A DNA stretch of 64,000 bases from an uncultured Opitutaceae bacterium (GTDB taxonomy: Bacteria > Verrucomicrobiota > Verrucomicrobiia > Opitutales > Opitutaceae). Every line of letters starts with the position of its first letter. The stretch's first letter is position 1. The DNA lies in contig OX638348.1 of the NCBI GenBank assembly GCA_951813085.1, positions 1,683,627 through 1,747,626 on the forward strand. The letters are read 5' to 3'. Shown here piece after piece: positions 17,563 to 25,023 of this stretch. The notes under the pieces are model-generated. The model saw only the letters and a list, made by a program, of their open reading frames with translations. It searched no databases and had not been told where the DNA came from. The position numbers and the translations under genes were made by a program.

Positions 17563-19092
17563 ATGAATACGTTCCTATCACGCCCACTCACTCTCACGCT
17601 GGCCACGATTCTTGCCGGTGCTTTGTCCGCTAGCCTTGCGCACGGCGCAGACAACCAAAATTGGCCCACCTGGCGAGGCGCTTCCTTAACTGGAGCGTTC
17701 GAAGGCGCCACGCCTCCCACCGAGTGGAGCGAAGACAAGAACATAAAGTGGAAATCAGAGATTCCGGGATCAGGACTGGCCACGCCTATTATCTGGAAGG
17801 ACCGCATCTATTTGCTCACCGCCGTTAGCAAAGGAGCTCCAGCCGGTTCACAGCCCCCTAACGCCGGTCAAGCCCGCCGTCCTGGAGGACAAGGAGGCCC
17901 CGGCGGCGCTGGAGGAGGAGGCTTCAATCGGGAGGAAGTCATGAGAGAATTCGACAAGGATGGCGATGGCCAACTCAGCGAAGAGGAACGCGCAGCCATG
18001 CGTGAACGTTTCGGGGGTGGACGTCGTGGACCCGGAGCCCGACAAGGAGGCGCCGCTGGAGGCGGAGGCGGTCGCAATGCCGCGCCACAGCAGGAGCATG
18101 ACTTCAATATCGTCGCAGTCGATCGCTCCTCCGGAGAGATCATCTGGAGCAAAACCGCGAATACGCTCATCCCCCATGAAGGGCACCATGCTACTCACGG
18201 CTTCGCTTCCGCATCGCCCGTCACAGATGGGACTCACATTTGGGCCTCTTTCGGATCGCGAGGCATTTTCTGCTACGACATGGAGGGGAATCAAGTTTGG
18301 GAAGCAGACATCGGCGACCTTAGAAGCCGCAACGGCTTCGGCGAGGCGGTCCAGCCTGCCATCGCCGGCGACAATCTACTGCTCACATGGGACAATGAGG
18401 ATCAGTCATTTATAGTCGCCTTGAACAAGCGAACGGGCAAAGAAGTATGGCGGCGCGATCGCGACGAGCCCACCTCTTGGACGACGCCTGCGATCATCGA
18501 AGTCGACGGCGTTCTGCAAGCGATCATCCCTGGAGCCAACAAGAGCCGAGCCTACAACACCGCCAATGGCGACCTCATTTGGGAAGCCAGCGGACTGACT
18601 TCCAACATCATTCCGACACCCGTAGTTGGAAACGGGCTCGTGTATCTTTCGAGCGGATACCGTGGAAGGGCCGTGCAGGCGATCGAGCTTTCCTCCAAAG
18701 GCGACGTATCGGGTACGGACAATATTGTATGGAGCGTCGCTCACAGCGCGCCTTATGTCGCCTCTCCCGTTCTCTCCAACAATCGACTCTACATGAACAA
18801 GGGCAACGATGCCTACCTGACTTGCTTCGATGCCTTGACTGGAGAAGTGCTTTATCAGGATGCGTCGCTCGAAGGCATTCGTGGCATCTACGCATCACCG
18901 ATCGCCGCTAACGGTCACATTTACGTCGTCGGCAAGGAAGGCGGCACGGTAGTGGTCAAGGATTCGCCCGAATTCGAGATCGTAGCGACCAACACGCTAG
19001 ACGATCCTATCGATGCCTCGCCGGTTGCAGTGGGCGACCAGTTGTTCATTCGAGGGCACAAGTACCTCTATTGCATCGAAAGCGACAGTTGA
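17563..19092 (+). CDS. PQQ-like beta-propeller protein with an inserted EF-hand
   Basis: A 509-residue exported protein (signal peptide ending near AHGAD, residue 30). The outer-membrane PQQ-like propeller begins with WPTWRGASLTGAF, and blades are marked by tryptophan-docking repeats such as IIWKDRIYLLT, KRTGKEVW, NGDLIWEASG and TGEVLYQDA. Between the first and second blades there is an insertion of about 85 residues: Gly-rich linkers flank a canonical EF-hand calcium loop at residues 131-142 (DKDGDGQLSEEE, ligands at 1, 3, 5, 9 and 12 in place). Whether it binds PQQ is doubtful; relatives in Verrucomicrobia often act as scaffold or binding proteins. It is divergent from the sulfatase gene, sharing a 257-base upstream region. 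Confidence 0.88.
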   Translation: MNTFLSRPLTLTLATILAGALSASLAHGADNQNWPTWRGASLTGAFEGATPPTEWSEDKNIKWKSEIPGSGLATPIIWKDRIYLLTAVSKGAPAGSQPPNAGQARRPGGQGGPGGAGGGGFNREEVMREFDKDGDGQLSEEERAAMRERFGGGRRGPGARQGGAAGGGGGRNAAPQQEHDFNIVAVDRSSGEIIWSKTANTLIPHEGHHATHGFASASPVTDGTHIWASFGSRGIFCYDMEGNQVWEADIGDLRSRNGFGEAVQPAIAGDNLLLTWDNEDQSFIVALNKRTGKEVWRRDRDEPTSWTTPAIIEVDGVLQAIIPGANKSRAYNTANGDLIWEASGLTSNIIPTPVVGNGLVYLSSGYRGRAVQAIELSSKGDVSGTDNIVWSVAHSAPYVASPVLSNNRLYMNKGNDAYLTCFDALTGEVLYQDASLEGIRGIYASPIAANGHIYVVGKEGGTVVVKDSPEFEIVATNTLDDPIDASPVAVGDQLFIRGHKYLYCIESDS

Positions 19093-19122
19093 GCATTTAG
19101 CCGGAAGCGCTCGACGCGAACG

Positions 19123-19863
19123 TCACTCCCTTAGAGCTTCTATAATCGTCGCCGGGGCATTGGTGGTAACCGATGTCGCGCCGACGGATTTCATGCGTCG
19201 AGCCTCGCCCGGTTCGTCCACCGTCCAGACGTTCAAATCAAGTCCCTTGCTCTGCAATGAGCCGGCAAGCTCCGGCGTAATGCCTTTGCCTGATTGACCG
19301 CCAAATCCATCCGCGGACAAATCGTTTACCGTATCCACTATTTGAGCAACCGTCGGCGTAAAGCCGCCCTTTCCATCCTCATCGAGATCCGATAGCCAGT
19401 AAGCTTTCAGCTCTGGGCGAATACGTTTAAGCTCGGCGATCGACGCATCGACGAACGAGATCACGATTATGCGAGATGCATCGTGCTCCGAGGCGTCGAT
19501 CGCTTCCAGCAGTGGTCCCACGATCTCAGGACCGCATTTAATTTCCACGATCCACTGCAATGACTCCGGACTGGATCCAAGCGCATCCCTCAATAGCGGG
19601 ATACGCTCTCCTCTCCATCGATCGCCTTTCCAAGAGCCGACATCCAACAAGGCGAGATCTTCCCATGAAGAGTCAGCGATCAAAAGCGACTTACCAGAAA
19701 CACGTTCCGTATCAAAGTCGTGTATACAAACCACTTCCTTGCCGCGAGTCATATGAACATCGCACTCAACGCCATCCGCCCCCGCTTCCCAGCCCAATCG
19801 AAAGGCTGCCATCGTATTCTCGGGGGCGCGCGCAGAAAATCCTCTATGAGCGATAACGCGCAT
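19123..19863 (-). CDS. Glycerophosphodiester phosphodiesterase
   Basis: A 246-residue cytoplasmic-type GDPD (no signal peptide). Active-site signatures are HRGFSARAPENT (His6, Arg7, Glu15-Asn16), the metal pair ECD (Glu33, Asp35) and HDFDTERVSG (His48). The closing NVWTVDEPGEARRMKSVGA followed by TTNAP is the usual C-terminal block. It hydrolyses glycerophosphodiesters to glycerol-3-phosphate and an alcohol. The Nudix gene lies 9 bases upstream on the same strand, so the two are probably co-transcribed. Confidence 0.93.
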   Translation of the reverse strand: MRVIAHRGFSARAPENTMAAFRLGWEAGADGVECDVHMTRGKEVVCIHDFDTERVSGKSLLIADSSWEDLALLDVGSWKGDRWRGERIPLLRDALGSSPESLQWIVEIKCGPEIVGPLLEAIDASEHDASRIIVISFVDASIAELKRIRPELKAYWLSDLDEDGKGGFTPTVAQIVDTVNDLSADGFGGQSGKGITPELAGSLQSKGLDLNVWTVDEPGEARRMKSVGATSVTTNAPATIIEALRE

Positions 19864-19872
19864 GCTTCCGGG

Positions 19873-20388
19873 TCACACAGTGATCAATTCCAAGGCCTGC
19901 AAGCGCTCGAGCACCAGTCGAAAGGAGCTCGTAAAGCGCTTTGGCGTGAACCCAACGCGGTGGATCAAGTTCGACAGGTCCATCCATTCCCCCACCTCGA
20001 TTTCTTCCATATTGAGACGAAAGAGGCCGCTCCCTTGAACACGGTACACTTCGATAAATTCCTGCCCGGTTTCCTCGCAGGGATTCAGCTTGAAAAGAAA
20101 TTCGAGTTCTTTGATCGGCTGCCAACCGAGCTCTTCCTGCATTTCCCGGTAGGCGGCTTCCTTATAGCCTTCGCCTGTATCCACATGTCCGGTGCACGAT
20201 CCGCCCTAGGCGCCCGGCCAGGTATCCTTGTTCATCGAGCGCTTTTGCATGAAGATCTCGTTCTCGTCATTGAACACGAGTATGTGCACCGCTCGATGCT
20301 TCAATCCCTCCGCATGAACTTCGGTTCGGGGCCGCTGGCCAATCACGTTATCGAATTCGTCAACGATGTCGAAAATATCTTCTTGCAT
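19873..20388 (-). pseudogene. Nudix hydrolase, split by an in-frame TAG
   Basis: The 172-codon frame encodes a complete Nudix hydrolase of the YfcD/Idi-like branch except for one TAG at 20208-20206. The N-terminal part ends RSMNKDTWPGA; after the stop come GGSCTGHVDTGEGYKEAAY and the Nudix box residues REMQEELGW. Relatives have a tryptophan or similar residue at the stop position, and TGG to TAG is a single G-to-A change. The Nudix box G-x5-E-x7-REUxEExGU is intact. Substrates of this branch are nucleoside diphosphate derivatives or isopentenyl diphosphate-like compounds. It lies directly upstream of the GDPD gene, 9 bases away. Confidence 0.82.
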
Positions 20389-20479
20389 GGGATTTGGTTA
20401 GAGGAAAGCGTGTCGGACTCGACCCAACAGAACAGTTGGGTACGGGCAAATTACGAGCCAAAATATCACATTTTTCTCC

Positions 20480-20935
20480 ATGTCGAAAATCCCAATAGAA
20501 ATCATCGCCGAGGCGCTCAACAGCAACAATCTAGATCAGGAAACGATTTCGAAAGTGATGAATGATATCGCCCACATGGCACAGGTCATGGCGGAAGAGG
20601 AAAAGGCACAGCGGGAGCCACCGGTCAAGAAGCAGTTCATCATCGTACTAAGCGATCCGAGAGGCACAGTACCAGACGAAGATTACGTAGGCTGGGTTGT
20701 CCAGATCCCGGAAGACAACCATCCTGGAACGGCGATCGAGCGCATCAAGCGCAGCGCCTACGAATACAATATTTCCAAGAAGGGGCGCAAGTGTCCGGTG
20801 AAGAGCATTGGCGAGGCCTGCGAAGCCGTAGGCGCTAAGTTCCAGAAGGAACAGAACGTCGCCATCAAGACCAAGCTGCCCGTAACGGTGCTGCGGACGG
20901 ACAACGTTCTGCCTCAGATCGACGAGAACAAATAG
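20480..20935 (+). CDS. Conserved-looking soluble protein of unknown function
   Basis: A 151-residue protein with no signal peptide or membrane segment. The N-terminal third is helical and rich in Met, Ala and Glu (HMAQVMAEEEKAQ). The rest is a compact alpha/beta stretch containing FIIVLSDPRGTVPDEDYVGW and KRSAYEYNISKKGRKCPVKS. I do not recognise the family. It is divergent from the Nudix gene and followed by a strong hairpin shared with the convergent Spy-like gene. Confidence 0.7.
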   Translation: MSKIPIEIIAEALNSNNLDQETISKVMNDIAHMAQVMAEEEKAQREPPVKKQFIIVLSDPRGTVPDEDYVGWVVQIPEDNHPGTAIERIKRSAYEYNISKKGRKCPVKSIGEACEAVGAKFQKEQNVAIKTKLPVTVLRTDNVLPQIDENK

Positions 20936-20946
20936 CGTCCATCCAT

Positions 20947-20977
20947 AAAAAAACGCTCCTGCTTGCTGAGGAGCGTT
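20947..20977 (-). terminator. Rho-independent terminator of the sigma-factor operon
   Basis: A perfect 9-bp stem (20952-20960 with 20969-20977) with an 8-base loop. On the minus strand it is followed directly by a run of seven T residues (the A-run 20947-20953 on the plus strand). It lies 35 bases downstream of the stop of the Spy-like gene, so it ends the 22451-21012 operon. On the plus strand there is no T-run after it, so it is one-directional. Confidence 0.85.
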
Positions 20978-21011
20978 CGAGCCTGGAATGTGAATTAGCT
21001 AGCGCTGCCAA

Positions 21012-21536
21012 TCAGGTCGAGCGAATGCCGCAAGACGATACGTGGCAAGCGCTGGGATTAGACATCGACTTCGATTTCCAAGCCTTATGGCCATCGCCCG
21101 ACTTCCCGCCCTCTTCGCGCTTCGCTTTGCTCCTTTCGCGGTGCTGCTTGCGTTGTTCGCGGAAGGCATTCTGCTGTTCTTCGTTAAGATGCTGCTCGAT
21201 CGCCAGTGAACGCTCGTGCATCAGGGCATCGAACTGCGGCTTCATGTCTTCGTGAACTTGACGCATAGCATTGCCGAACTTTTCGATTTCGGCGCGGACG
21301 AGCGGGATTTGCTCTTCGTTGAGATCGAGGGAGCGCTCCAGCCGAGAGGTCATGCGGTCCACTTGGACGCGATAAACGTCGCGAGGCGAACGTTGCTCGA
21401 AACGATCGCCGCGTTCGTGACGGCTATCGCGTGTCTGCTTCAAATAGAAGACCGTTCCGCCGAAACCAAAAACTCCGCCGATTAAAAACACCGATCCTAG
21501 GATCAGGATGGCTCCAAAGGTCTTCCTCTCGCTCAT
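21012..21536 (-). CDS. Spy/CpxP-like membrane-anchored periplasmic protein
   Basis: A 174-residue protein with one N-terminal membrane helix (about residues 8-30, Gly/Phe rich) and a long helical, highly charged periplasmic part. The segment RLERSLDLNEEQIPLVRAEI, followed by a later HLNEEQQNAFREQRKQ, mirrors the two LTxxQ-type repeats of the Spy/CpxP and heavy-metal-sensor (CnrX/ZraP-like) families. It is the third gene of an operon with an ECF sigma factor and a membrane protein, overlapping the latter by 4 bases (ATGA). It would sense or chaperone misfolded envelope proteins or metals. A Ser/Cys-rich tail after residue 155 is unusual. Confidence 0.75.
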   Translation of the reverse strand: MSERKTFGAILILGSVFLIGGVFGFGGTVFYLKQTRDSRHERGDRFEQRSPRDVYRVQVDRMTSRLERSLDLNEEQIPLVRAEIEKFGNAMRQVHEDMKPQFDALMHERSLAIEQHLNEEQQNAFREQRKQHRERSKAKREEGGKSGDGHKAWKSKSMSNPSACHVSSCGIRST

Positions 21537-21892
21537 AGGTACTGGGTCCAGTCGTCTCCAACTAGGGCTTCATCGAAATTCTCCACGACTTCGATTTCGT
21601 TGCCGGTGAGCTCGCTTACCTCGACGCTTGCGGTCGTCGCTACCGCTAAAATCGTGGCCGCGCCGAAGCATGCTCCCAAAGCGATCTTAGGGATCGGCTT
21701 GGCGAAAAGATCGATCACGCTCTCCAGCGCTCCAACGGAGCGTTCAACCCGCAGGGTCGCACCAGAGCGTAGCTCCGATTCGAGTCGGGCGCGCACGATC
21801 GGACGCACATCGATGCTTGGAGACGATTCCTCGCGGCTCCTTTTCACGATTTCATCCCATGAGGGAGGGATCTGTTTCTTGGGCAATTCCAT
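21533..21892 (-). CDS. Putative anti-sigma factor (single-helix membrane protein)
   Basis: A 119-residue protein with a cytoplasmic N-terminal half, one membrane segment (about residues 71-88, IALGACFGAATILAVATT) and a short acidic periplasmic tail. It overlaps the end of the ECF sigma gene by 41 bases and the Spy-like gene by 4 bases. The position and topology fit an anti-sigma factor for the ECF sigma upstream, but no zinc-binding HxxxCxxC motif is present, so this is inference from context only. Confidence 0.6.
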   Translation of the reverse strand: MELPKKQIPPSWDEIVKRSREESSPSIDVRPIVRARLESELRSGATLRVERSVGALESVIDLFAKPIPKIALGACFGAATILAVATTASVEVSELTGNEIEVVENFDEALVGDDWTQYL

Positions 21893-22451
21893 TGTTTGTC
21901 AGCAGTTTCTTTAATTTCTTACGGGCACGGAAGCTCTTTACCTTAGTTTTTGAAAGTCCCCATCCCATTAGTTCAGCAATTTCCCCCAGTGGCAACTCTT
22001 CTAGGTACTGGAGAGTCAGCAATTGGCGCTCATCGTCATTCAGCAGGGCAAGCGCCTTCTGAGCCTGCTCTGTCATCTCGTAAGCGTGCCTTTGATCGAC
22101 GGTCTCGGTCAGCCGCTCGAGCGTCAGTTCGCTTTCCTCCGCATTCCCAGTTGCGATGGAGGCGGGGTTGCGAGAGTTTTTTCGAAAGTAATCGTAGCCT
22201 GTATTGTAGGCGATCTTGCGAAGCCAATTCTCAAAGGGCGCGGTGGCTTTCCAAGAACCCAATTTCCGGAAAGACTTGATGAACGTGTCCTGCACAAGAT
22301 CCTCCAGATCCGCCTGGTAGGGACAGAATCGAAAGAGACAACGCGTGATCATCGTCTGATGGCGCTGCACGATTTCATCGAACGCATTCAAATCGCCATT
22401 GAGCGACTCGTTCACGAGTTCTTCATCTGTCGAGGCGGTATAATCGCGCAT
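21852..22451 (-). CDS. ECF-type RNA polymerase sigma factor
   Basis: About 199 residues from the ATG at 22451 (MRDYTASTDEELV); the longer frame to 22598 adds about 49 residues that do not look like the family. Region 2 is clear as LNAFDEIVQRHQ ... YQADLEDLVQDTFIKSFRKL with the downstream WLRKIAYNTGYDYFRKN. Region 4 helix-turn-helix is LPLGEIAELMGWGLSKTKVKSFRARKKL. It would direct RNA polymerase to an envelope- or stress-responsive promoter set, and its operon continues with a putative anti-sigma and a Spy-like protein. The last 41 bases overlap the next gene, implying translational coupling. Confidence 0.9.
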   Translation of the reverse strand: MRDYTASTDEELVNESLNGDLNAFDEIVQRHQTMITRCLFRFCPYQADLEDLVQDTFIKSFRKLGSWKATAPFENWLRKIAYNTGYDYFRKNSRNPASIATGNAEESELTLERLTETVDQRHAYEMTEQAQKALALLNDDERQLLTLQYLEELPLGEIAELMGWGLSKTKVKSFRARKKLKKLLTNNGIAQETDPSLMG

Positions 22452-22623
22452 GTAAGACACCCATTCTGGTTGGCAACGATCGCGGAGCTTGATCACATTC
22501 CTGTCTTTGGCGAGCGAAACTGATCCTCTTTTCGAGGGAATTTCAGCCTTAGAATTGATGCGGACACCAATCAAATCTGTCTGAATCGCTAGTTCCATCG
22601 CAGGTTACGAACGCGTGAAATCG

Positions 22624-22743
22624 CCTCTTCATAGAGGTTTTTGGCGAGCTCGCGCATCAATCTTGTTTGCCTATACGTCATTCCGGGCATGCCTCTTCAT
22701 GCTCTACAACGCAGGCGCCCCTTCAATAGTTACAAATTGAAGG
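22624..22743. promoter_or_regulatory. Hairpins in the divergent sigma-factor/ovoA upstream region
   Basis: Between the ECF sigma gene (minus) and ovoA (plus) are three stem-loops. One is a 5-bp stem followed by T5 at 22624-22642. A second, GCATG/CATGC, lies near 22688-22703. The third is a perfect 8-bp stem, 22720-22727 with 22736-22743, with an 8-base loop. The first has a weak-terminator look on the plus strand; the last could be an operator or leader structure. No protein or riboswitch class is recognised. Confidence 0.35.
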
Positions 22744-22881
22744 CAAGATCCCGATCCTCCGGCGATCCACGAAAGAATACGAGAATGTCGTTGCGCCGGA
22801 TGGACGATTTTTTACGGTCCTTTTAACCGGATTTCCGAGCAAAGAGCCCAACCCTCAAAACGATACACTATCGACGCTTAC

Positions 22882-25023
22882 ATGGACAACACGGCCACCA
22901 AGAAGGAACTGAAACGACCTCTGACCGTCGTTCTCAACGCAGGCGACCCAGAAGCCAAGAAAGAGGAAATACGCCGCTATTTCCATCAAACCTACGATGC
23001 TTACGAAATTCTGTTCGAGACCCTGGCTAGCGACGAGGCCTACTATCGGCGAGCCGATCCCCTGCGCCACCCATTGATTTTCTATTTCGGCCACACGGCC
23101 ACGTTCTACATGAACAAGCTCTTGCTGGGCAAGTTCATCGACGGGCGGATCAATTCAACGTTCGAGCATACCTTCGCTATCGGCGTCGACGAAATGTCCT
23201 GGGACGACCTCAACGACGCCCACTACGATTGGCCCGATGTAAAGGATGTGGCTGCCTATCGCCAGCAAGTCCGAGAGCTGATCGATCAGCTCATCGACGA
23301 CACCCCGCTTACGCTACCCGTGGATTGGAACAGCTTGTATTGGGTTATCATGATGGGGATTGAGCACGAGCGCATCCATCTAGAGACCAGTTCGGTCCTC
23401 ATTCGCCAATTGCCCAACGAGCTTCTTCAGGATAGGCAGAGCCTTTGGAGCCCAAGCGAAGAGCGCGGCGCCGACGCTCCGGTAAACGAGCTATTGAACG
23501 TCTCGGGTGGAACCGTCGAGCAAGGAAAATCCCGTGAAAACGGACTCTACGGGTGGGACAACGAATATGGGCGGTACACGACTGACGTTTCAGGTTTCAA
23601 GGCATCAAAGTACCTCGTATCCCACCGAGAATACCTCGAATTCATCGAGGACGGCGGCTATCAGGAGGAATCCCACTGGACGCCCGAAGGATGGGCTTGG
23701 GTGAAATACCAGAAAGCGACCTGCCCTCTCTTCTGGATTCCTCAATCGGACGGCTCCTACCGATTCCGGACTATGCTCGAGGAGATCGACATGCCTTGGT
23801 CGTGGCCTACGGAGACAAACTACCTCGAAGCGAAAGCCTTTTGCAATTGGAAGGCTGCCAAGACTGGCGAAGCCGTACGGCTGCCCACAGAAGAGGAATG
23901 GTATCGATTGCTCGACTACACGGAAACTCCGGATGTAACGGACTGGGACAAGACACCGGGCAATTTAAATCTCGAGGATGCGGCATCGTCGGTTCCCGTC
24001 GATCGCTACGCCTTCGGCAAGGGATTCTTCGACATTCTCGGAAATGTCTGGCAGCACACCGAAACGCCCATACGCGGCTTTCCGGGCTTCGAGGTCCACC
24101 CGCTCTACGACGACTTTTCTACGCCCACGTTCGACACCAAGCACAATCTCATTAAGGGCGGGTCCTGGATTTCGACCGGAAACGAAATCATTCGCGACTC
24201 GCGTTACGCCTTCCGCCGGCATTTCTATCAACATGCAGGCTTTCGATACATCGCGTCCGATGCTCCCGTTGAGATTCCCGACGATAGCTACGAAACCGAT
24301 CCCGAGGTTGTTCCGTACTGCGAACTCCATTACGGTGCCGACTACTTCGGCGTAGAGAACTATCCTGAAAAGCTCGCCCAAATCGCCCTCAACCACGTTC
24401 AAGGCAGAGCTAAAGCGAGCGCCCTCAACGTGGGCTGCAAAACGGGACGGACCGCATTCGAACTCGCCGTCGAGTTCGAGAAGGTTATCGGAATCGACTT
24501 CACCGCTCGCATGATTCGCATAGGTGTCGATCTGAAGGACAAGGGATACACCCAGTACACTCTACCCGAAGAAGGAGACATCGTCACATTTCACCAAAAG
24601 AACCTTCAGGAGCTGGGTCTCGATGGATCACGCGATAAAGTCTCGTTTATGCAAGCGGACATTTCGAATATGAAGGAGCGCTTTTCCGGCTACGACCTTA
24701 TCCTCGTCGATACGACTTTGGAGAATGCGTACGATCCAGGCAAGTTCCTCGACTCCGTCCACGAACGGATCAATAGCCAGGGCTTGCTGATCATCGCCTC
24801 CAACTACGAATGGGACGAAAGCAAGACTGATCGCGATCAATGGCTCGGGGGCTTCAAGGTCAATGGCGAGAATACCACGACCTTGGATAGCCTACAGTCT
24901 CGATTCGCTTCGCAATTCAAGCAAATCGGCGATCTGATCGAGATCGAGCAAGTCATTCGCAAGACCCGGCGTTCCTTCCGACACAACGCCGTTCAAGTGA
25001 CTATCTGGGAACGTATCGACTAG
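22882..25023 (+). CDS. ovoA: Ovothiol synthase OvoA: 5-histidylcysteine sulfoxide synthase with methyltransferase domain
   Basis: A 713-residue bifunctional enzyme of ovothiol biosynthesis. The N-terminal DinB-like domain holds the iron site: His71 (HTATFYMN) and H162-x3-H166-x-E168 in EHERIHLET. The middle is an FGE-sulfatase/formylglycine-like domain (about 210-450, ending KGGSWISTGNEIIRDSRYAFRRHF). The C-terminal part from about residue 470 is a SAM methyltransferase with the glycine motif NVGCKTGRTAFELA. The first module joins cysteine to histidine C5 with oxygen; the last would N-methylate the thiohistidine. The length and domain order match fused OvoA proteins. It ends 4 bases inside the convergent propeller-protein gene. 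Confidence 0.93.
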   Translation: MDNTATKKELKRPLTVVLNAGDPEAKKEEIRRYFHQTYDAYEILFETLASDEAYYRRADPLRHPLIFYFGHTATFYMNKLLLGKFIDGRINSTFEHTFAIGVDEMSWDDLNDAHYDWPDVKDVAAYRQQVRELIDQLIDDTPLTLPVDWNSLYWVIMMGIEHERIHLETSSVLIRQLPNELLQDRQSLWSPSEERGADAPVNELLNVSGGTVEQGKSRENGLYGWDNEYGRYTTDVSGFKASKYLVSHREYLEFIEDGGYQEESHWTPEGWAWVKYQKATCPLFWIPQSDGSYRFRTMLEEIDMPWSWPTETNYLEAKAFCNWKAAKTGEAVRLPTEEEWYRLLDYTETPDVTDWDKTPGNLNLEDAASSVPVDRYAFGKGFFDILGNVWQHTETPIRGFPGFEVHPLYDDFSTPTFDTKHNLIKGGSWISTGNEIIRDSRYAFRRHFYQHAGFRYIASDAPVEIPDDSYETDPEVVPYCELHYGADYFGVENYPEKLAQIALNHVQGRAKASALNVGCKTGRTAFELAVEFEKVIGIDFTARMIRIGVDLKDKGYTQYTLPEEGDIVTFHQKNLQELGLDGSRDKVSFMQADISNMKERFSGYDLILVDTTLENAYDPGKFLDSVHERINSQGLLIIASNYEWDESKTDRDQWLGGFKVNGENTTTLDSLQSRFASQFKQIGDLIEIEQVIRKTRRSFRHNAVQVTIWERID

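Noticed and set aside
19720..20565. A 281-codon plus-strand frame
   Set aside because: It runs antisense through GDPD and Nudix genes and overlaps the start of the 20480 gene; its composition is that of a shadow frame.
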